Below, in pieces: positions 18,401-26,947 of a stretch of 64,000 bases of DNA (position 1 is the stretch's first letter; each line of letters begins with the position of its first letter). This stretch comes from Acinetobacter proteolyticus (GTDB lineage Bacteria; Pseudomonadota; Gammaproteobacteria; Pseudomonadales; Moraxellaceae). The notes under the pieces are model-generated. The model did not search any database. It was not told the DNA's origin and saw nothing but the letters and a program-made list of their open reading frames with translations. Position numbers and translations under genes: made by a program. The stretch is taken from contig NZ_KB849179.1 of NCBI RefSeq assembly GCF_000367945.1, positions 1,821,355-1,885,354 on the forward strand, written 5' to 3'.

Positions 18401-18693
18401 CTGGCCCCAATATCAGCTTGGGTAATAATCCCTGAGATACGCGTCAACTCTGCTTTATCGGTCACGATATCAATAGCTACCTGACTGCCAATAAAGCTTT
18501 TTAAAGGAATGACTGCATTGGTCGAAAGACAAAGTAATTGTAGGTCAAGACCATGATTGAGCTGATGCAGACCCTCAATACGTTGTAAGAAAACTTGGTT
18601 ATTTAAAGATGTGTTGGAAAATTGGGCGTGAATCGCACGTTTTTGTGCTGTCAGGCCCAAGCTTTCTAAAGCTTGAAAGATATTATTCGCCAT
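15493..18693 (-). CDS. vgrG: Type VI secretion spike protein VgrG with C-terminal extension
   Basis: 1066 residues. Residues ~20-400 are the gp27-like barrels (DPTALWKHRRNSRVFMAKS and LDYDFLTRLMRAESINWLID are the standard VgrG blocks). ~445-545 is the gp5 OB-fold with VDEWGRIKVRF, then PRIGEIVVIDF. A DUF2345 region covers ~680-830. After SSLPPPPKRGQG there is a ~230-residue extension ending in a charged helical segment, which may bind the Rhs cargo encoded 19 bases downstream. The protein forms the needle tip, and no T6SS structural genes are in the window, so it must use a system elsewhere. The start ATG has only a weak ribosome site (AAAG). Confidence 0.96.
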   Translation of the reverse strand: MANNIFQALESLGLTAQKRAIHAQFSNTSLNNQVFLQRIEGLHQLNHGLDLQLLCLSTNAVIPLKSFIGSQVAIDIVTDKAELTRISGIITQADIGASDGSLTIYRLGVQDPTALWKHRRNSRVFMAKSVVDVIQTIFKEWQAKSPLFAASLSLDLSGLSKQYDIRPFIMQANELDYDFLTRLMRAESINWLIDEAQLKVSSSSEQIQPQKLRLIDDNNQYKALERRHIRFHRSSATETQDSITAFVAQRSLQPSAVHVQRWQADALEQEEGAGSVQSKHQHSDLHDNQQLALEQAWHFSPAWIQDLKGEDGATKSGNAQIEKINQNLSQYYDSQAKQFIATSTVRDTPVGYWFELNEHPEIDQHDGADKEFLISSKTFYNQNNLPKDLTDQVAALLQQSNWQSSPFQHVVSDERQANQLTLQRRNIGLVPEYNPLQHRPATHPQRAKVVGPSGDEIYVDEWGRIKVRFLFTRADDHSHDSGAGANDNDTDSAWVDVLTPWAGEGYGARFLPRIGEIVVIDFFDGDIDRPFVVGRIHEAQRSPTKFDHVGKLPDTKKLAGIKSKEYQGEGFNQLRFDDTTGQISAQLQSSHAATQLNLGKLSHPKDKAESEDRGEGFELRTDQWGAVRAGKGLLLSTQKQDQAQGEHLDAEPAKQQLEGNQNNAKALSEVAKNQQTDEIESLEQLKEFAEQIEAKIAKFNKALLLLHSPAGIGLSSNEDIHVSADGQINQIAGDSINLSTQKNLIGHAQNRISLFAAQNGIKQVAAKGKFEVQAQSDGLDLLAKQGIQIISTESQIQISSPKEIVITAGGSQIKLNGSGIFPVTGGKFEVKAGQHLFMSGSSVSTQSSLPPPPKRGQGVLELLHDYKHGEFVKQGGYQVIDSLGQQFSGQLDDKGFVRVSGLATGAAKVVFEDDKRDPWAESSDFKRPPMWPNENDPDAQTLLGKAETGLKNAVSSAKNALGQSFTSPSSVLKTLETAKQLKEGGAKALLPMLQQGVQSNLTEQANKLLADQIKDNPLAQKVMKNMGSPLDSLSQFKNPLRAQQNIMASDKKTKDPFDLTRFDFKN

Positions 18694-18995
18694 CTTTTTT
18701 TATAGATTATCTGCTTAAATTTAGCGCATTTTACTCAAAATATCGTTTTACTGTCCATACAGAACCGTCTATTTATGACAATTTGCGTCACATTTTTTGT
18801 TCGCTTTATATTACCGAATCAGGACGATTAAATTTATACTTTTGAGTTAGATTGTTTTTTACTTAAAATACTTTGATTCACTTTATAATAAGCGTTGCTG
18901 CAACTTGCACCTATAGCATCTAAAAAATCTATAGAATAAAGGCCTATTCTGATGGTTAGGCCTTTATTCACGATTAAAAATTTATTTTCTGCTGT
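18694..18995. other. Intergenic region between the vgrG and siderophore-receptor genes
   Basis: No coding sequence is seen in either strand. It holds the vgrG promoter region (AT-rich, next to 18693) and a strong terminator for the receptor gene (18934-18969). Confidence 0.7.
18934..18969 (-). terminator. Terminator of the TonB receptor gene
   Basis: Perfect 13-bp inverted repeat (GAATAAAGGCCTA / TAGGCCTTTATTC) with a 10-base loop. On the minus strand it is followed within a few bases by a run of six T. It stands about 27 bases after the receptor stop codon. Confidence 0.88.
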
Positions 18996-21239
18996 TTAGA
19001 ATTTGGCACGTAGCGATAAAGTTACATTACGTGGTTCACCCCAATAAACACCATTATAGAAACCGACCTGTTGATAGTATTTTTCATCAAATAAGTTATT
19101 CACTTGTAAGTTTGCACTGAATGACTCGTTGAAGGTATAGCCCATATTGGCGCTTGCCAAGAAGTAAGCATCTTGTCGTACAAAGCCATCAGAGTTTTTA
19201 GGTGCACTGGTCGATTTACTCACCACCTCACTTTGCCAATTCACACCAAAACCAATATTGAATTTATTGGCACCCTCCCATAGCTGTTCAGGGAGTTTGA
19301 AATTGGTATAGATTTTGACTTGATTCTGAGGAAGCGTGGTCGAAGCCTTTACGGTTTCTGAACTAATACTGTTCACATAGGTATAACCCGCGGTAATGTT
19401 CCACGTCGGTGTAATCCGTCCAATGGCTTCCAGCTCAAAACCTTCAATTTTCAGCCCCTCACCCGAAGCTTTCATTGGATCACCGCCGTCATCGGTTTTA
19501 ATACCCGCTATAATCGCCTCTTCATCACGAACTGCAACATTCTCCTTTTTCGACCAGAACGCAGCAGCGGTTGCCAAAAGTTGATCATCCAATAAACTGG
19601 CTTTTAAACCCGCCTCATAACTTTTACCTGTTTCAGGATCTAGGAAACTGTTATTGCGGTCTTTTTGGCTACTTGGATTAAACATATCGGTATAACTGGC
19701 ATAGGCAGTGACAATATCATTAATCGCGTAAGTGGTACCAAAGTAAGGTGTGAAAGCATCGGTTTTCACATCACTCTTGGTACCATTCGTTGCCGAATAA
19801 TCACTATAACGTCCCCCGACAATCAATTTTAGATCATCTGTTAGGTTTAGCTTTAAGGTACTGTATGCACCATAATTACGTTGTTTTGCATCTTTAGTCG
19901 AAGGAATAACCGTGTAGCCTGGTTTTGGCGTTGCATTACCATTCCATGTACGCCAATCATTGATCACACAGGTATCACCAATATTATTTGATGGGACGGT
20001 TACTCCATTTTTATCTTTTTTTGTACAGGTCAATTGATTACTGGCAATACCGTCAATGAATCCACCCGGACTATCTGTAGAACGATCAAAGCCATTTCCA
20101 CCAATCACCAATTCATGCTCACGATTAAATAATTTAAACGGCCCACTGGCGAACAACTCTAAGCTGGTCTTTTTAGATTCAGATGTTGGATATACTGTTG
20201 ACCAAACCCCAACGCCCGTTCCATCATTTTGGTTAGGAAAACCAGAGCCGCCATAAGACATCAGCCAGAAACTTTTGGACAATGAATGTGAAGCAGCCGC
20301 CTTGATCATCCAGTCATTCTCAAATTTATAGGTCAAATCAGCAAATACAGTTTTGTCACTTTGGCTAATGGTATTCCAGCGATTGGCCAAGCTAAAATTG
20401 CGCGGTAAATTGGCCAGCGAACCATCTTGATTCCAGTACGGTACAGTTCCCCACGTTGAACCCCGTGGTTGGTTGTCTTGATATTGAAAACCAATACTGC
20501 CTGTTAATTTGTCCGTGATGTCGGCTTCAACCATCGCCATCGCCGCCAAGGTTTCCAGAGAGTAATAATCCATATAGGATTCCCCCTCTCGACGTGCGGC
20601 CATCACACGGCTGCGTACACTACCATCAGCCGTCAAAGGAATTGAAACATCAGCTTCATTACGAATGGTATTCCAGCGACTAAATGAGGTGGCAACCGAG
20701 CCTGTCAGTTCCTTTGCAGGACGTTTCCGAATCATATTAATGGTGGCAGATGGATTTCCCGTAGATCCTGTTAAACCTGTTGCCCCCTTCACGACTTCAA
20801 TACGGTCAAAGAAAAAACTATCGACCCGTGGGCTATTCTCGCCAATTGGCATGCCATCAATTTGACGGTTGCTAATCGCATAACCTCGTGCAGAATAATT
20901 TGAGCGTTCACTATCATTTTTAGTGACCGTGACACCTGGCGTGGCTGCAAGTACATCATCAATAATATTGAGATTACGTTGCTCAATCTGTTCACGCGTA
21001 ATGACACTGACGGATTGTGGTGTTTCTTTTAAGGACAGTTTTAGCTTGGATGATGTGCGAGATGATTTCGCTTGAAAGCTTTCGCTACCTTCAGTTTTTT
21101 CATCCTCGGCTGCAACTTTAATGGTTGGGAGTACGCTTGCACCCTGTTCTTGCGCCCAAGCGTGATGTGAAAATGCCCCGAAAATCAGAATCGATTTTAT
21201 CGCAATATTTAAAGCAGATTGTTTAAGCTGATTGTTCAT
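18996..21239 (-). CDS. TonB-dependent siderophore receptor, FhuE/FpvA type
   Basis: 747 residues. A signal peptide is cleaved after AWA (residue 29). A TonB-box-like segment (VLPTIKV) and an N-terminal extension precede the plug (TPQSVSVITREQIEQRN, VTKNDSERSNYSARGY, FDRIEVVKGATGLTG). The 22-strand barrel ends in the aromatic C-terminal pattern LSLRAKF. The plug pattern and the EPRNVTLSLR ending place it with hydroxamate/ferric-siderophore receptors of the FhuE group. A Fur-box-like site lies 20 bases upstream, so expression should rise under iron limitation. It is monocistronic with its own terminator. The exact siderophore cannot be read from the sequence. Confidence 0.93.
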   Translation of the reverse strand: MNNQLKQSALNIAIKSILIFGAFSHHAWAQEQGASVLPTIKVAAEDEKTEGSESFQAKSSRTSSKLKLSLKETPQSVSVITREQIEQRNLNIIDDVLAATPGVTVTKNDSERSNYSARGYAISNRQIDGMPIGENSPRVDSFFFDRIEVVKGATGLTGSTGNPSATINMIRKRPAKELTGSVATSFSRWNTIRNEADVSIPLTADGSVRSRVMAARREGESYMDYYSLETLAAMAMVEADITDKLTGSIGFQYQDNQPRGSTWGTVPYWNQDGSLANLPRNFSLANRWNTISQSDKTVFADLTYKFENDWMIKAAASHSLSKSFWLMSYGGSGFPNQNDGTGVGVWSTVYPTSESKKTSLELFASGPFKLFNREHELVIGGNGFDRSTDSPGGFIDGIASNQLTCTKKDKNGVTVPSNNIGDTCVINDWRTWNGNATPKPGYTVIPSTKDAKQRNYGAYSTLKLNLTDDLKLIVGGRYSDYSATNGTKSDVKTDAFTPYFGTTYAINDIVTAYASYTDMFNPSSQKDRNNSFLDPETGKSYEAGLKASLLDDQLLATAAAFWSKKENVAVRDEEAIIAGIKTDDGGDPMKASGEGLKIEGFELEAIGRITPTWNITAGYTYVNSISSETVKASTTLPQNQVKIYTNFKLPEQLWEGANKFNIGFGVNWQSEVVSKSTSAPKNSDGFVRQDAYFLASANMGYTFNESFSANLQVNNLFDEKYYQQVGFYNGVYWGEPRNVTLSLRAKF

Positions 21240-21259
21240 AATGCTGCAATTAATTAAAT

Positions 21260-21285
21260 AAGAATCATTATTATTATCAATATCA
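21260..21285 (-). promoter_or_regulatory. Fur-box-like operator of the TonB receptor gene
   Basis: On the minus strand TGATATTGATAATAATAATG, then ATTCTT, gives overlapping NATWAT hexamers, close to the Fur consensus (GATAATGATWATCATTATC). It lies 20-45 bases before the receptor ATG, where it would block the promoter when Fur is iron-loaded. Confidence 0.7.
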
Positions 21286-21517
21286 ATACAAAAATAAATG
21301 CAGAATTCACAAATGCTTAATATTTATTTGCTTTCAGGTACAAACTGGCTCAAGCTTCGATGGCTGTCATTAATCATTTGATTGATAGATCAACAAATAT
21401 GCATAAACAGCGTACTTGCATTTTTTCAAGCACGACAACGCGCAACACAAAAGCAGCTTGAAAGTCTTAAATGGAGCTAAGCTTAAATACTATTTATAAT
21501 TATTATTTTTCAATTAC

Positions 21518-22000
21518 TTAAAATTCGATTATTGAATCATCCTCGCGCTCTAGAATACGCGGACCTGAGCCCTGCTCTGCCAGAATATCTTCTGGATTAC
21601 GCAAACGGCATTGTTCCAAAGATAGACATCCACAGCCTATGCACCAGTCCATTTCATCTCTTAAACGAGTCAGCTTCTGGATTCGCTCATCCAAGTCCTT
21701 ACGCCAACAGGTGGATAATTCTGCCCACTGCTCAGCCGTTAACTTGCTACCTATCGGGTAAACACTCAACGCTTTTTTAATCTCCTCCAATGAAATGCCA
21801 ACTTTTTGCGCGACTTTAATAATGCCGATATAGCGCAGCACAGCCAAAGGATAACGACGTTGATTGCCATTGGTTCGAATACTTTTAATCAGTCCTTTGG
21901 CTTCATAAAAATGTAGGGTGGAAACAGCGACGCCACTGCGTTTGGCCACTTCCCCAACCGTCAGCATTCGATTGATATCAATTTTTCGTTCGAGTGTCAT
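21518..22000 (-). CDS. soxR: Redox-sensing MerR-family regulator SoxR
   Basis: 160 residues. The N-terminal MerR winged helix ([20 protein letters not shown]) and a dimerisation helix are followed by the C-terminal cluster C120-x2-C123-x-C125-x5-C131 ([12 protein letters not shown]), the exact SoxR spacing for one [2Fe-2S] centre. Oxidation of the cluster, by redox-active compounds, activates transcription. It is divergent from a four-gene efflux operon whose promoter has a SoxR box, so that operon is its probable target. A second ATG at residue 12 is possible, but the first is retained since it lies nearer the upstream region. Confidence 0.95.
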   Translation of the reverse strand: MTLERKIDINRMLTVGEVAKRSGVAVSTLHFYEAKGLIKSIRTNGNQRRYPLAVLRYIGIIKVAQKVGISLEEIKKALSVYPIGSKLTAEQWAELSTCWRKDLDERIQKLTRLRDEMDWCIGCGCLSLEQCRLRNPEDILAEQGSGPRILEREDDSIIEF

Positions 22001-22203
22001 GACTCAATATCTCAAGATTACTTTAGGTTTTATAGTTTATGGCAACGTAATTTGTCAATTTAAAGCCGCACATCATGAGTCAAAAACAAGCCATTTGCTT
22101 AAGCTCAACCTCATAAAAAAAATGCAGAAGCATCGACAGGAATTGTGCTGACGATCCTATTGAAAATGCCTTTTTACGCACTTTAATTTTCTAGCTCACC
22201 CCA

Positions 22204-22234
22204 TTGACCTCAATATAACTTGAGGTTTTAGACT
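22204..22234 (+). promoter_or_regulatory. SoxR-controlled promoter with SoxR box
   Basis: -35 TTGACC (22204-22209), 19-base spacer, -10 TAGACT (22229-22234). The long spacer is the hallmark of MerR-family promoters. Within it lies ACCTCAATATAACTTGAGGT (22207-22226), a palindrome with perfect 7-bp arms that matches the enterobacterial soxS operator core (CCTCAAGTTAACTTGAGG) at 15 of 18 positions. It lies about 90 bases before the DoxX gene. Confidence 0.9.
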
Positions 22235-22322
22235 GCTTGGCACTGCATTATCAAATGCAATTAAGCAATTCATTTTTAATGTTTTTCAGCAGTCAGTCTG
22301 AATCTACTCAGGAAATACGCCT

Positions 22323-22751
22323 ATGCCGTACTTCATTAAATCAAGTTTGGAAAGTCAATGGTTATGGATCATTGGCCGGTGTTGTCTGGCACTGTTATTT
22401 TTTAGCTCAGGCCTCAGCAAAGTACTGGATGTCGATACTGGCTTTCAGGAAATGCGAGCTGCAGGTTTAGAGCCTGCATGGCTGTTTAATTATGCCTCGG
22501 CACTGGTTTTACTTGTGGGTGCATACAGTATTTTGTTTGATCGCTTCCTTTGGTTAGGTGCTGCGCTGCTCTCTGTTTTTTTAGGGGTTACGATTGTACT
22601 GGTACATACCTTTTGGAACATGTCTGGGGGACAAGCACAAATCTCGCTGTATTTTGCACTTGAACATATTTCGGTGATTGGCGGCTTAATCGGTACTGCA
22701 ATTGCCAGCCATTTTCGTCAACAGCTGCAAGAGGTTGGAGTGATCGCATGA
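22323..22751 (+). CDS. DoxX-family membrane protein (MexG-like)
   Basis: 142 residues with four hydrophobic segments: WLWIIGRCCLALLFFSSGLSK is the signature DoxX first helix, then SALVLLVGAYS, LGAALLSVFLGVTIVLV and ISVIGGLIGTAIA. The first gene of a SoxR-controlled efflux operon, it corresponds in place and family to mexG of Pseudomonas mexGHI-opmD. The role of MexG is not fully settled; it is thought to bind redox-active or quinolone signals at the inner membrane. AGGAAA stands before the ATG. The stop overlaps the next start (ATGA). Confidence 0.9.
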   Translation: MPYFIKSSLESQWLWIIGRCCLALLFFSSGLSKVLDVDTGFQEMRAAGLEPAWLFNYASALVLLVGAYSILFDRFLWLGAALLSVFLGVTIVLVHTFWNMSGGQAQISLYFALEHISVIGGLIGTAIASHFRQQLQEVGVIA

Positions 22752-23851
22752 AAACCAAACTGCGTATTTTGCTGATTATCAGTATTTTAATTGTGATTGC
22801 TGTAGCCGCTTATGTTTATTTTAAATCCCGCTCCGCAGAGCATGCTTCTAGCTACAGTTATCCACCCGTAAAAGTCGCGCTGACAACAGTCAAGCAACAA
22901 ATCACACCGCGTATTCTATCCAGTATTGGCGAGTTGGAAGCAGTACGGCAAGTTCAAGTCTCTGCGGAAACCACAGGCGTGATTGAACAAATTTATTTCC
23001 AGTCAGGACAATCCGTCAAAAAGGGACAATTACTGGTTCAACTAAAAACCAATGTCGAGCAAGGCAATTTAGGGCGGCTACAAGCCAAGTTAAAACAGGC
23101 AGAAATGGCCTATCACCGCACCAAACAACTGATTGATAGCAATGCGATTTCACGTGCGGAACTGGATACAGCCTTGGCCGACCGAGATATGACCCGTGCT
23201 GAAATCCAGCAACTGCAAGCGCTGATTGATCAGAAATCCATTCGCGCCCCCTTCTCTGGGGTGATCGGGATTCGCCAGGTGCATCAAGGGCAATATCTTG
23301 AAGCAGGCACCAATATTGCCAATCTGGTCGATACACAGCAACTGCTTGCCAATTTCACACTGGATGAACAACTGGCGGCACGCTTAAAAACCGGCCAAGC
23401 CGTTCAATTAAAAATAGATGCCTTTCCTGAACAAAGCTTTTCTGCGGTGGTGAATGCGATTGATCCAATGGTGAGTAAATCTAGAACCATGACCGGACAG
23501 GCACTGCTCAATAATCAACATCAACAGTTAAAACCAGGCATGTACGCAAAAATAGAAATACAGGAAGCCAATCTACCCAGTCTGGTCGTTCCTGAAACGG
23601 CAATTACTTATACCGCCTATGGCAATACCGTGTTTCTGGTCAAAAAAGACCATAATACTTTGACAGTTCAACGTGTTGCGGTCGAACTTGGCGAACGTCA
23701 TCAAGGTTGGGTCGAAGTACAATCGGGTGTTAAAGCTGGTGACCAAGTGGTGGTTTCAGGACAAGTCCGACTTAGTGATGGCGTGCAAATCGAGCCAACG
23801 GCGAATAGCCTAGAGCAAGCTTCATCTTCCCAAGCCAAAGCAAAGCTTTAG
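22748..23851 (+). CDS. RND efflux periplasmic adaptor (MexH-like membrane-fusion protein)
   Basis: 367 residues. One N-terminal membrane anchor (ILLIISILIVIAVAAYVYF) is followed by the lipoyl half-motif GVIEQIYFQSGQSVKKGQLL, a short alpha-hairpin (LQAKLKQAEMAYHRTKQLI), then RAPFSGVIGIRQVHQGQYL and the beta-barrel ending at VVPETAITY. It links the RND pump to the outer-membrane channel. There is no lipobox, so it stays anchored by its N-terminal helix. It overlaps the DoxX gene by 4 bases and lies 12 bases before the pump gene. Confidence 0.95.
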   Translation: MKTKLRILLIISILIVIAVAAYVYFKSRSAEHASSYSYPPVKVALTTVKQQITPRILSSIGELEAVRQVQVSAETTGVIEQIYFQSGQSVKKGQLLVQLKTNVEQGNLGRLQAKLKQAEMAYHRTKQLIDSNAISRAELDTALADRDMTRAEIQQLQALIDQKSIRAPFSGVIGIRQVHQGQYLEAGTNIANLVDTQQLLANFTLDEQLAARLKTGQAVQLKIDAFPEQSFSAVVNAIDPMVSKSRTMTGQALLNNQHQQLKPGMYAKIEIQEANLPSLVVPETAITYTAYGNTVFLVKKDHNTLTVQRVAVELGERHQGWVEVQSGVKAGDQVVVSGQVRLSDGVQIEPTANSLEQASSSQAKAKL

Positions 23852-23863
23852 GGAGACACTCAG

Positions 23864-26800
23864 ATGAAATTTACCGATCTTTTTGTGAAACGCCCTGTGC
23901 TGGCATTGGTGGTCAGCGCCCTGATTTTATTAGCGGGTCTATTCTCACTGAATAAACTGCCAATTCGCCAGTATCCCTTATTAGAAAGTTCAACCATCAG
24001 TATCAGTACCGAATATCCAGGTGCATCGGCTGAACTGATGCAAGGTTTTGTCACGCAACCAATTGCCCAAGCAGTCTCTTCGGTTGAAGGCATTGATTAT
24101 CTCAGTTCGTCCTCAGTACAAGGCCGCAGTGTCATCACCTTGCGTATGCAACTCAACCGAGACTCCACGCAAGCCCTGACCGAAGTCATGGCCAAGGTCA
24201 ATCAAGTTCGCTACAAACTGCCAGAACAGGCATTTGATCCTGTGATTGAACGCTCCTCGGGCGAATCGACCGACGTGGCCTATATCGGCTTTTCCAGTGA
24301 ACAGCTGTCTATGCCTGAGCTAACCGACTATCTATCGCGGGTAGTCGAACCCATGCTATCCACCATTGAAGGCGTGGCAAAAGTTCAAACCTATGGTAGC
24401 CAACGCCTTGCGATGCGAATCTGGCTGGATGCAGATCGTTTGGCCAGTCGGGGTGTGACCGCTGCCGATGTCGCCAGTGCCATTCGTCAAAACAACTACC
24501 AAGCCGCGCCCGGCCAAATCAAAGGTGAATTGGTGGTTTCCAATGTCAATGTGTCAACCGAGCTAACCAATATTCAGGACTTTAAAAATCTGGTCATTCG
24601 CAATAATGGGCAGAACCTGATTCGTTTGCAGGATGTCGCCACGGTTGAACTCGGTGCAGCATCTACCGAAACCAGTGCCTTGATGGACGGACAACCCGCA
24701 ATTTTTATTGGTTTACAGGCCACGCCAACAGGTAATCCACTGGTGATTGTTCAAGGCATCAAGGATAAATTGCCTGAGATACAGAAAACCTTACCACCCA
24801 GTGTCAAAGCCAATCTGGCTTATGAAACGGCACGCTTTATTGATGCTTCGATTGATGAAGTACTACATACCTTTATCGAAGCCCTGATCATTGTCATTGC
24901 TGTGATCTATCTCTGTCTTGGTTCGCTGCGTAGTGTCTTGATTCCTGTGGTGACAATTCCACTGTCAATGCTAGGTGCTTTAGGCTTGATGCTGATTTTT
25001 GGCTTTAGTATTAACTTACTGACCTTATTGGCGATGGTACTGGCCATTGGACTGGTGGTGGATGATGCCATTGTGGTGGTGGAGAATGTACACCGGCATA
25101 TTGAAGAAGGCTTGTCACCCATCGCTGCGGCATTAGTGGGCGCGCGCGAAGTGGCAGGTCCCGTAATCGCCATGACCATTACCCTTGCTGCGGTCTATGC
25201 GCCGATTGGTCTTATGGGCGGATTAACGGGTTCATTATTTAAGGAGTTTGCACTGACCTTGGCAGGTGCAGTTTTGGTCTCAGGCATTATTGCCCTTACC
25301 CTATCCCCTGTGATGAGTTCTTATCTACTGCAATCCAAGCAGGAAGAAGGCCGAATGGCCAAAGCTGCTGAATGGTTTTTTGAACGTTTAACCCACGCTT
25401 ACCATAAGCTATTGCAATTTTCCTTGCAGCATCGCTGGATTACCGTGGTCTTTGCCGTTGCTGTTTTTGCCAGCCTACCTTTTCTGTATCAACTCCCACA
25501 AAAAGAATTAGCACCACTGGAAGACCAAGCCAGTGTGCTGACTGCGATTAAGGCACCACAGCATGCCAACTTAAACTATGCCGAACACTTTAACTATGAG
25601 CTGGATAAAGTGTTCTGGACCCTACCTGAAACCAGCACCACTTGGATTATTAATGGTACGGACGGCCCAGCAGCCAGTTTTGGTGGCACCACCTTATCCA
25701 CATGGGCCGAACGTACTCGCTCTGCCGATGATCTACAGCAGGAACTACAAGCCAAGGTCGGTGCTGTAGAAGGTAGCAGTATTTTTGTATTCCAAAATCC
25801 AGCTTTGCCCGGTTCGACAGGTGGCTTACCGGTACAAATGGTACTGCGTAGTGCGCAAGACTACGCCACCATTTATCAAACCATGGAAAATATCAAACAA
25901 AAAGCCCGTGAGAGTGGCTTGTTTGTGGTGGTAGACAGTGATCTGGATTTCAATAATCCAATGCTGAAAATTGAAGTCGATCGTGCCAAAGCCAATAGCT
26001 TGGGTATCCGTATGCAGGACATCGGCGAAGCACTGGCGACCCTCGTAGGTGAAAACTATGTCAATCGTTTTAGTATGTTAGGCCGCGCTTATGATGTTAT
26101 TCCACAAAGTATCAAAAGCCAGCGTCTGACCCCACAAGCGTTGACCCAGCAATTTGTACGCACCGATCAGGGAACATTGATTCCATTGTCTACTGTGGTC
26201 CGTCTGAATGAACAGGTCGAGCCAAATAAACTCACGCAGTTTAACCAACAGAACGCCGCAACTTTCCAAGCCATTCCTGCGCCTGGTGTTTCTCTCGGCC
26301 AAGCTTTAGCGTTCCTTGAACAAGTCACGGCTGAGTTACCGACAGGTTTCAGCCATGACTGGCAAGCCGATGCGCGTCAGTATATGCAGGAAGGCAATAC
26401 CCTGTTGTTTGCATTTTTGGCAGCATTGGTGGTGATTTATCTGGTCTTGGCCGCGCAATATGAAAGTCTGGTTGACCCGTTCATTATCTTAATTACTGTG
26501 CCCCTATCGATTTGTGGTGCCTTGATTCCTCTGGCACTCGGTTATGCCACCGTCAATATCTATACCCAAATTGGTCTGGTCACTCTGATCGGTCTGATTA
26601 GCAAACATGGCATCCTCATGGTTGAATTTGCCAATGAGTTACAACTACATGAAGGGCTGAATAAACAGGCCGCCATCCTTAAAGCAGCGCAAATTCGCTT
26701 ACGTCCGATTCTAATGACCACGGCAGCGATGGTGTTTGGTCTTATTCCACTACTGTTTGCAACAGGTGCGGGCGCACATAGCCGTTTTGGTCTTGGGCTG

Positions 26801-26947
26801 GTGATTGTGTGCGGTATGTTGATTGGCACCTTCTTTACCCTGTTTGTATTGCCCACCATTTATAGTCTGCTGGCACGTCAACATAACCAAAGTTCGGCGC
26901 GTGTACAGGAACTACAGAAAATTGACGCAATGGAGTCTCAAGCATGA
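23864..26947 (+). CDS. RND efflux transporter (MexI-like)
   Basis: 1027 residues, full length for the HAE1 group. Twelve membrane helices are in the normal 1+5+1+5 order. The first helix follows MKFTDLFVKRPVLA. TM4 carries the proton-relay pair in LVVDDAIVVVENVHRH, and GLISKHGILMVEFANE supplies the TM10 lysine. The large periplasmic loops (about residues 35-335 and 550-860) hold the drug-binding pockets. GAGAHSRFGLGLVI and a short cytoplasmic tail end the protein. It exports substrate in exchange for protons. Its place in the SoxR operon points to redox-active or aromatic substrates. Confidence 0.96.
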   Translation: MKFTDLFVKRPVLALVVSALILLAGLFSLNKLPIRQYPLLESSTISISTEYPGASAELMQGFVTQPIAQAVSSVEGIDYLSSSSVQGRSVITLRMQLNRDSTQALTEVMAKVNQVRYKLPEQAFDPVIERSSGESTDVAYIGFSSEQLSMPELTDYLSRVVEPMLSTIEGVAKVQTYGSQRLAMRIWLDADRLASRGVTAADVASAIRQNNYQAAPGQIKGELVVSNVNVSTELTNIQDFKNLVIRNNGQNLIRLQDVATVELGAASTETSALMDGQPAIFIGLQATPTGNPLVIVQGIKDKLPEIQKTLPPSVKANLAYETARFIDASIDEVLHTFIEALIIVIAVIYLCLGSLRSVLIPVVTIPLSMLGALGLMLIFGFSINLLTLLAMVLAIGLVVDDAIVVVENVHRHIEEGLSPIAAALVGAREVAGPVIAMTITLAAVYAPIGLMGGLTGSLFKEFALTLAGAVLVSGIIALTLSPVMSSYLLQSKQEEGRMAKAAEWFFERLTHAYHKLLQFSLQHRWITVVFAVAVFASLPFLYQLPQKELAPLEDQASVLTAIKAPQHANLNYAEHFNYELDKVFWTLPETSTTWIINGTDGPAASFGGTTLSTWAERTRSADDLQQELQAKVGAVEGSSIFVFQNPALPGSTGGLPVQMVLRSAQDYATIYQTMENIKQKARESGLFVVVDSDLDFNNPMLKIEVDRAKANSLGIRMQDIGEALATLVGENYVNRFSMLGRAYDVIPQSIKSQRLTPQALTQQFVRTDQGTLIPLSTVVRLNEQVEPNKLTQFNQQNAATFQAIPAPGVSLGQALAFLEQVTAELPTGFSHDWQADARQYMQEGNTLLFAFLAALVVIYLVLAAQYESLVDPFIILITVPLSICGALIPLALGYATVNIYTQIGLVTLIGLISKHGILMVEFANELQLHEGLNKQAAILKAAQIRLRPILMTTAAMVFGLIPLLFATGAGAHSRFGLGLVIVCGMLIGTFFTLFVLPTIYSLLARQHNQSSARVQELQKIDAMESQA

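Noticed and set aside
15493..18693. Evidence for a whole type VI secretion locus
   Set aside because: Only vgrG and the Rhs effector are present; no sheath, baseplate or membrane-complex gene was found.
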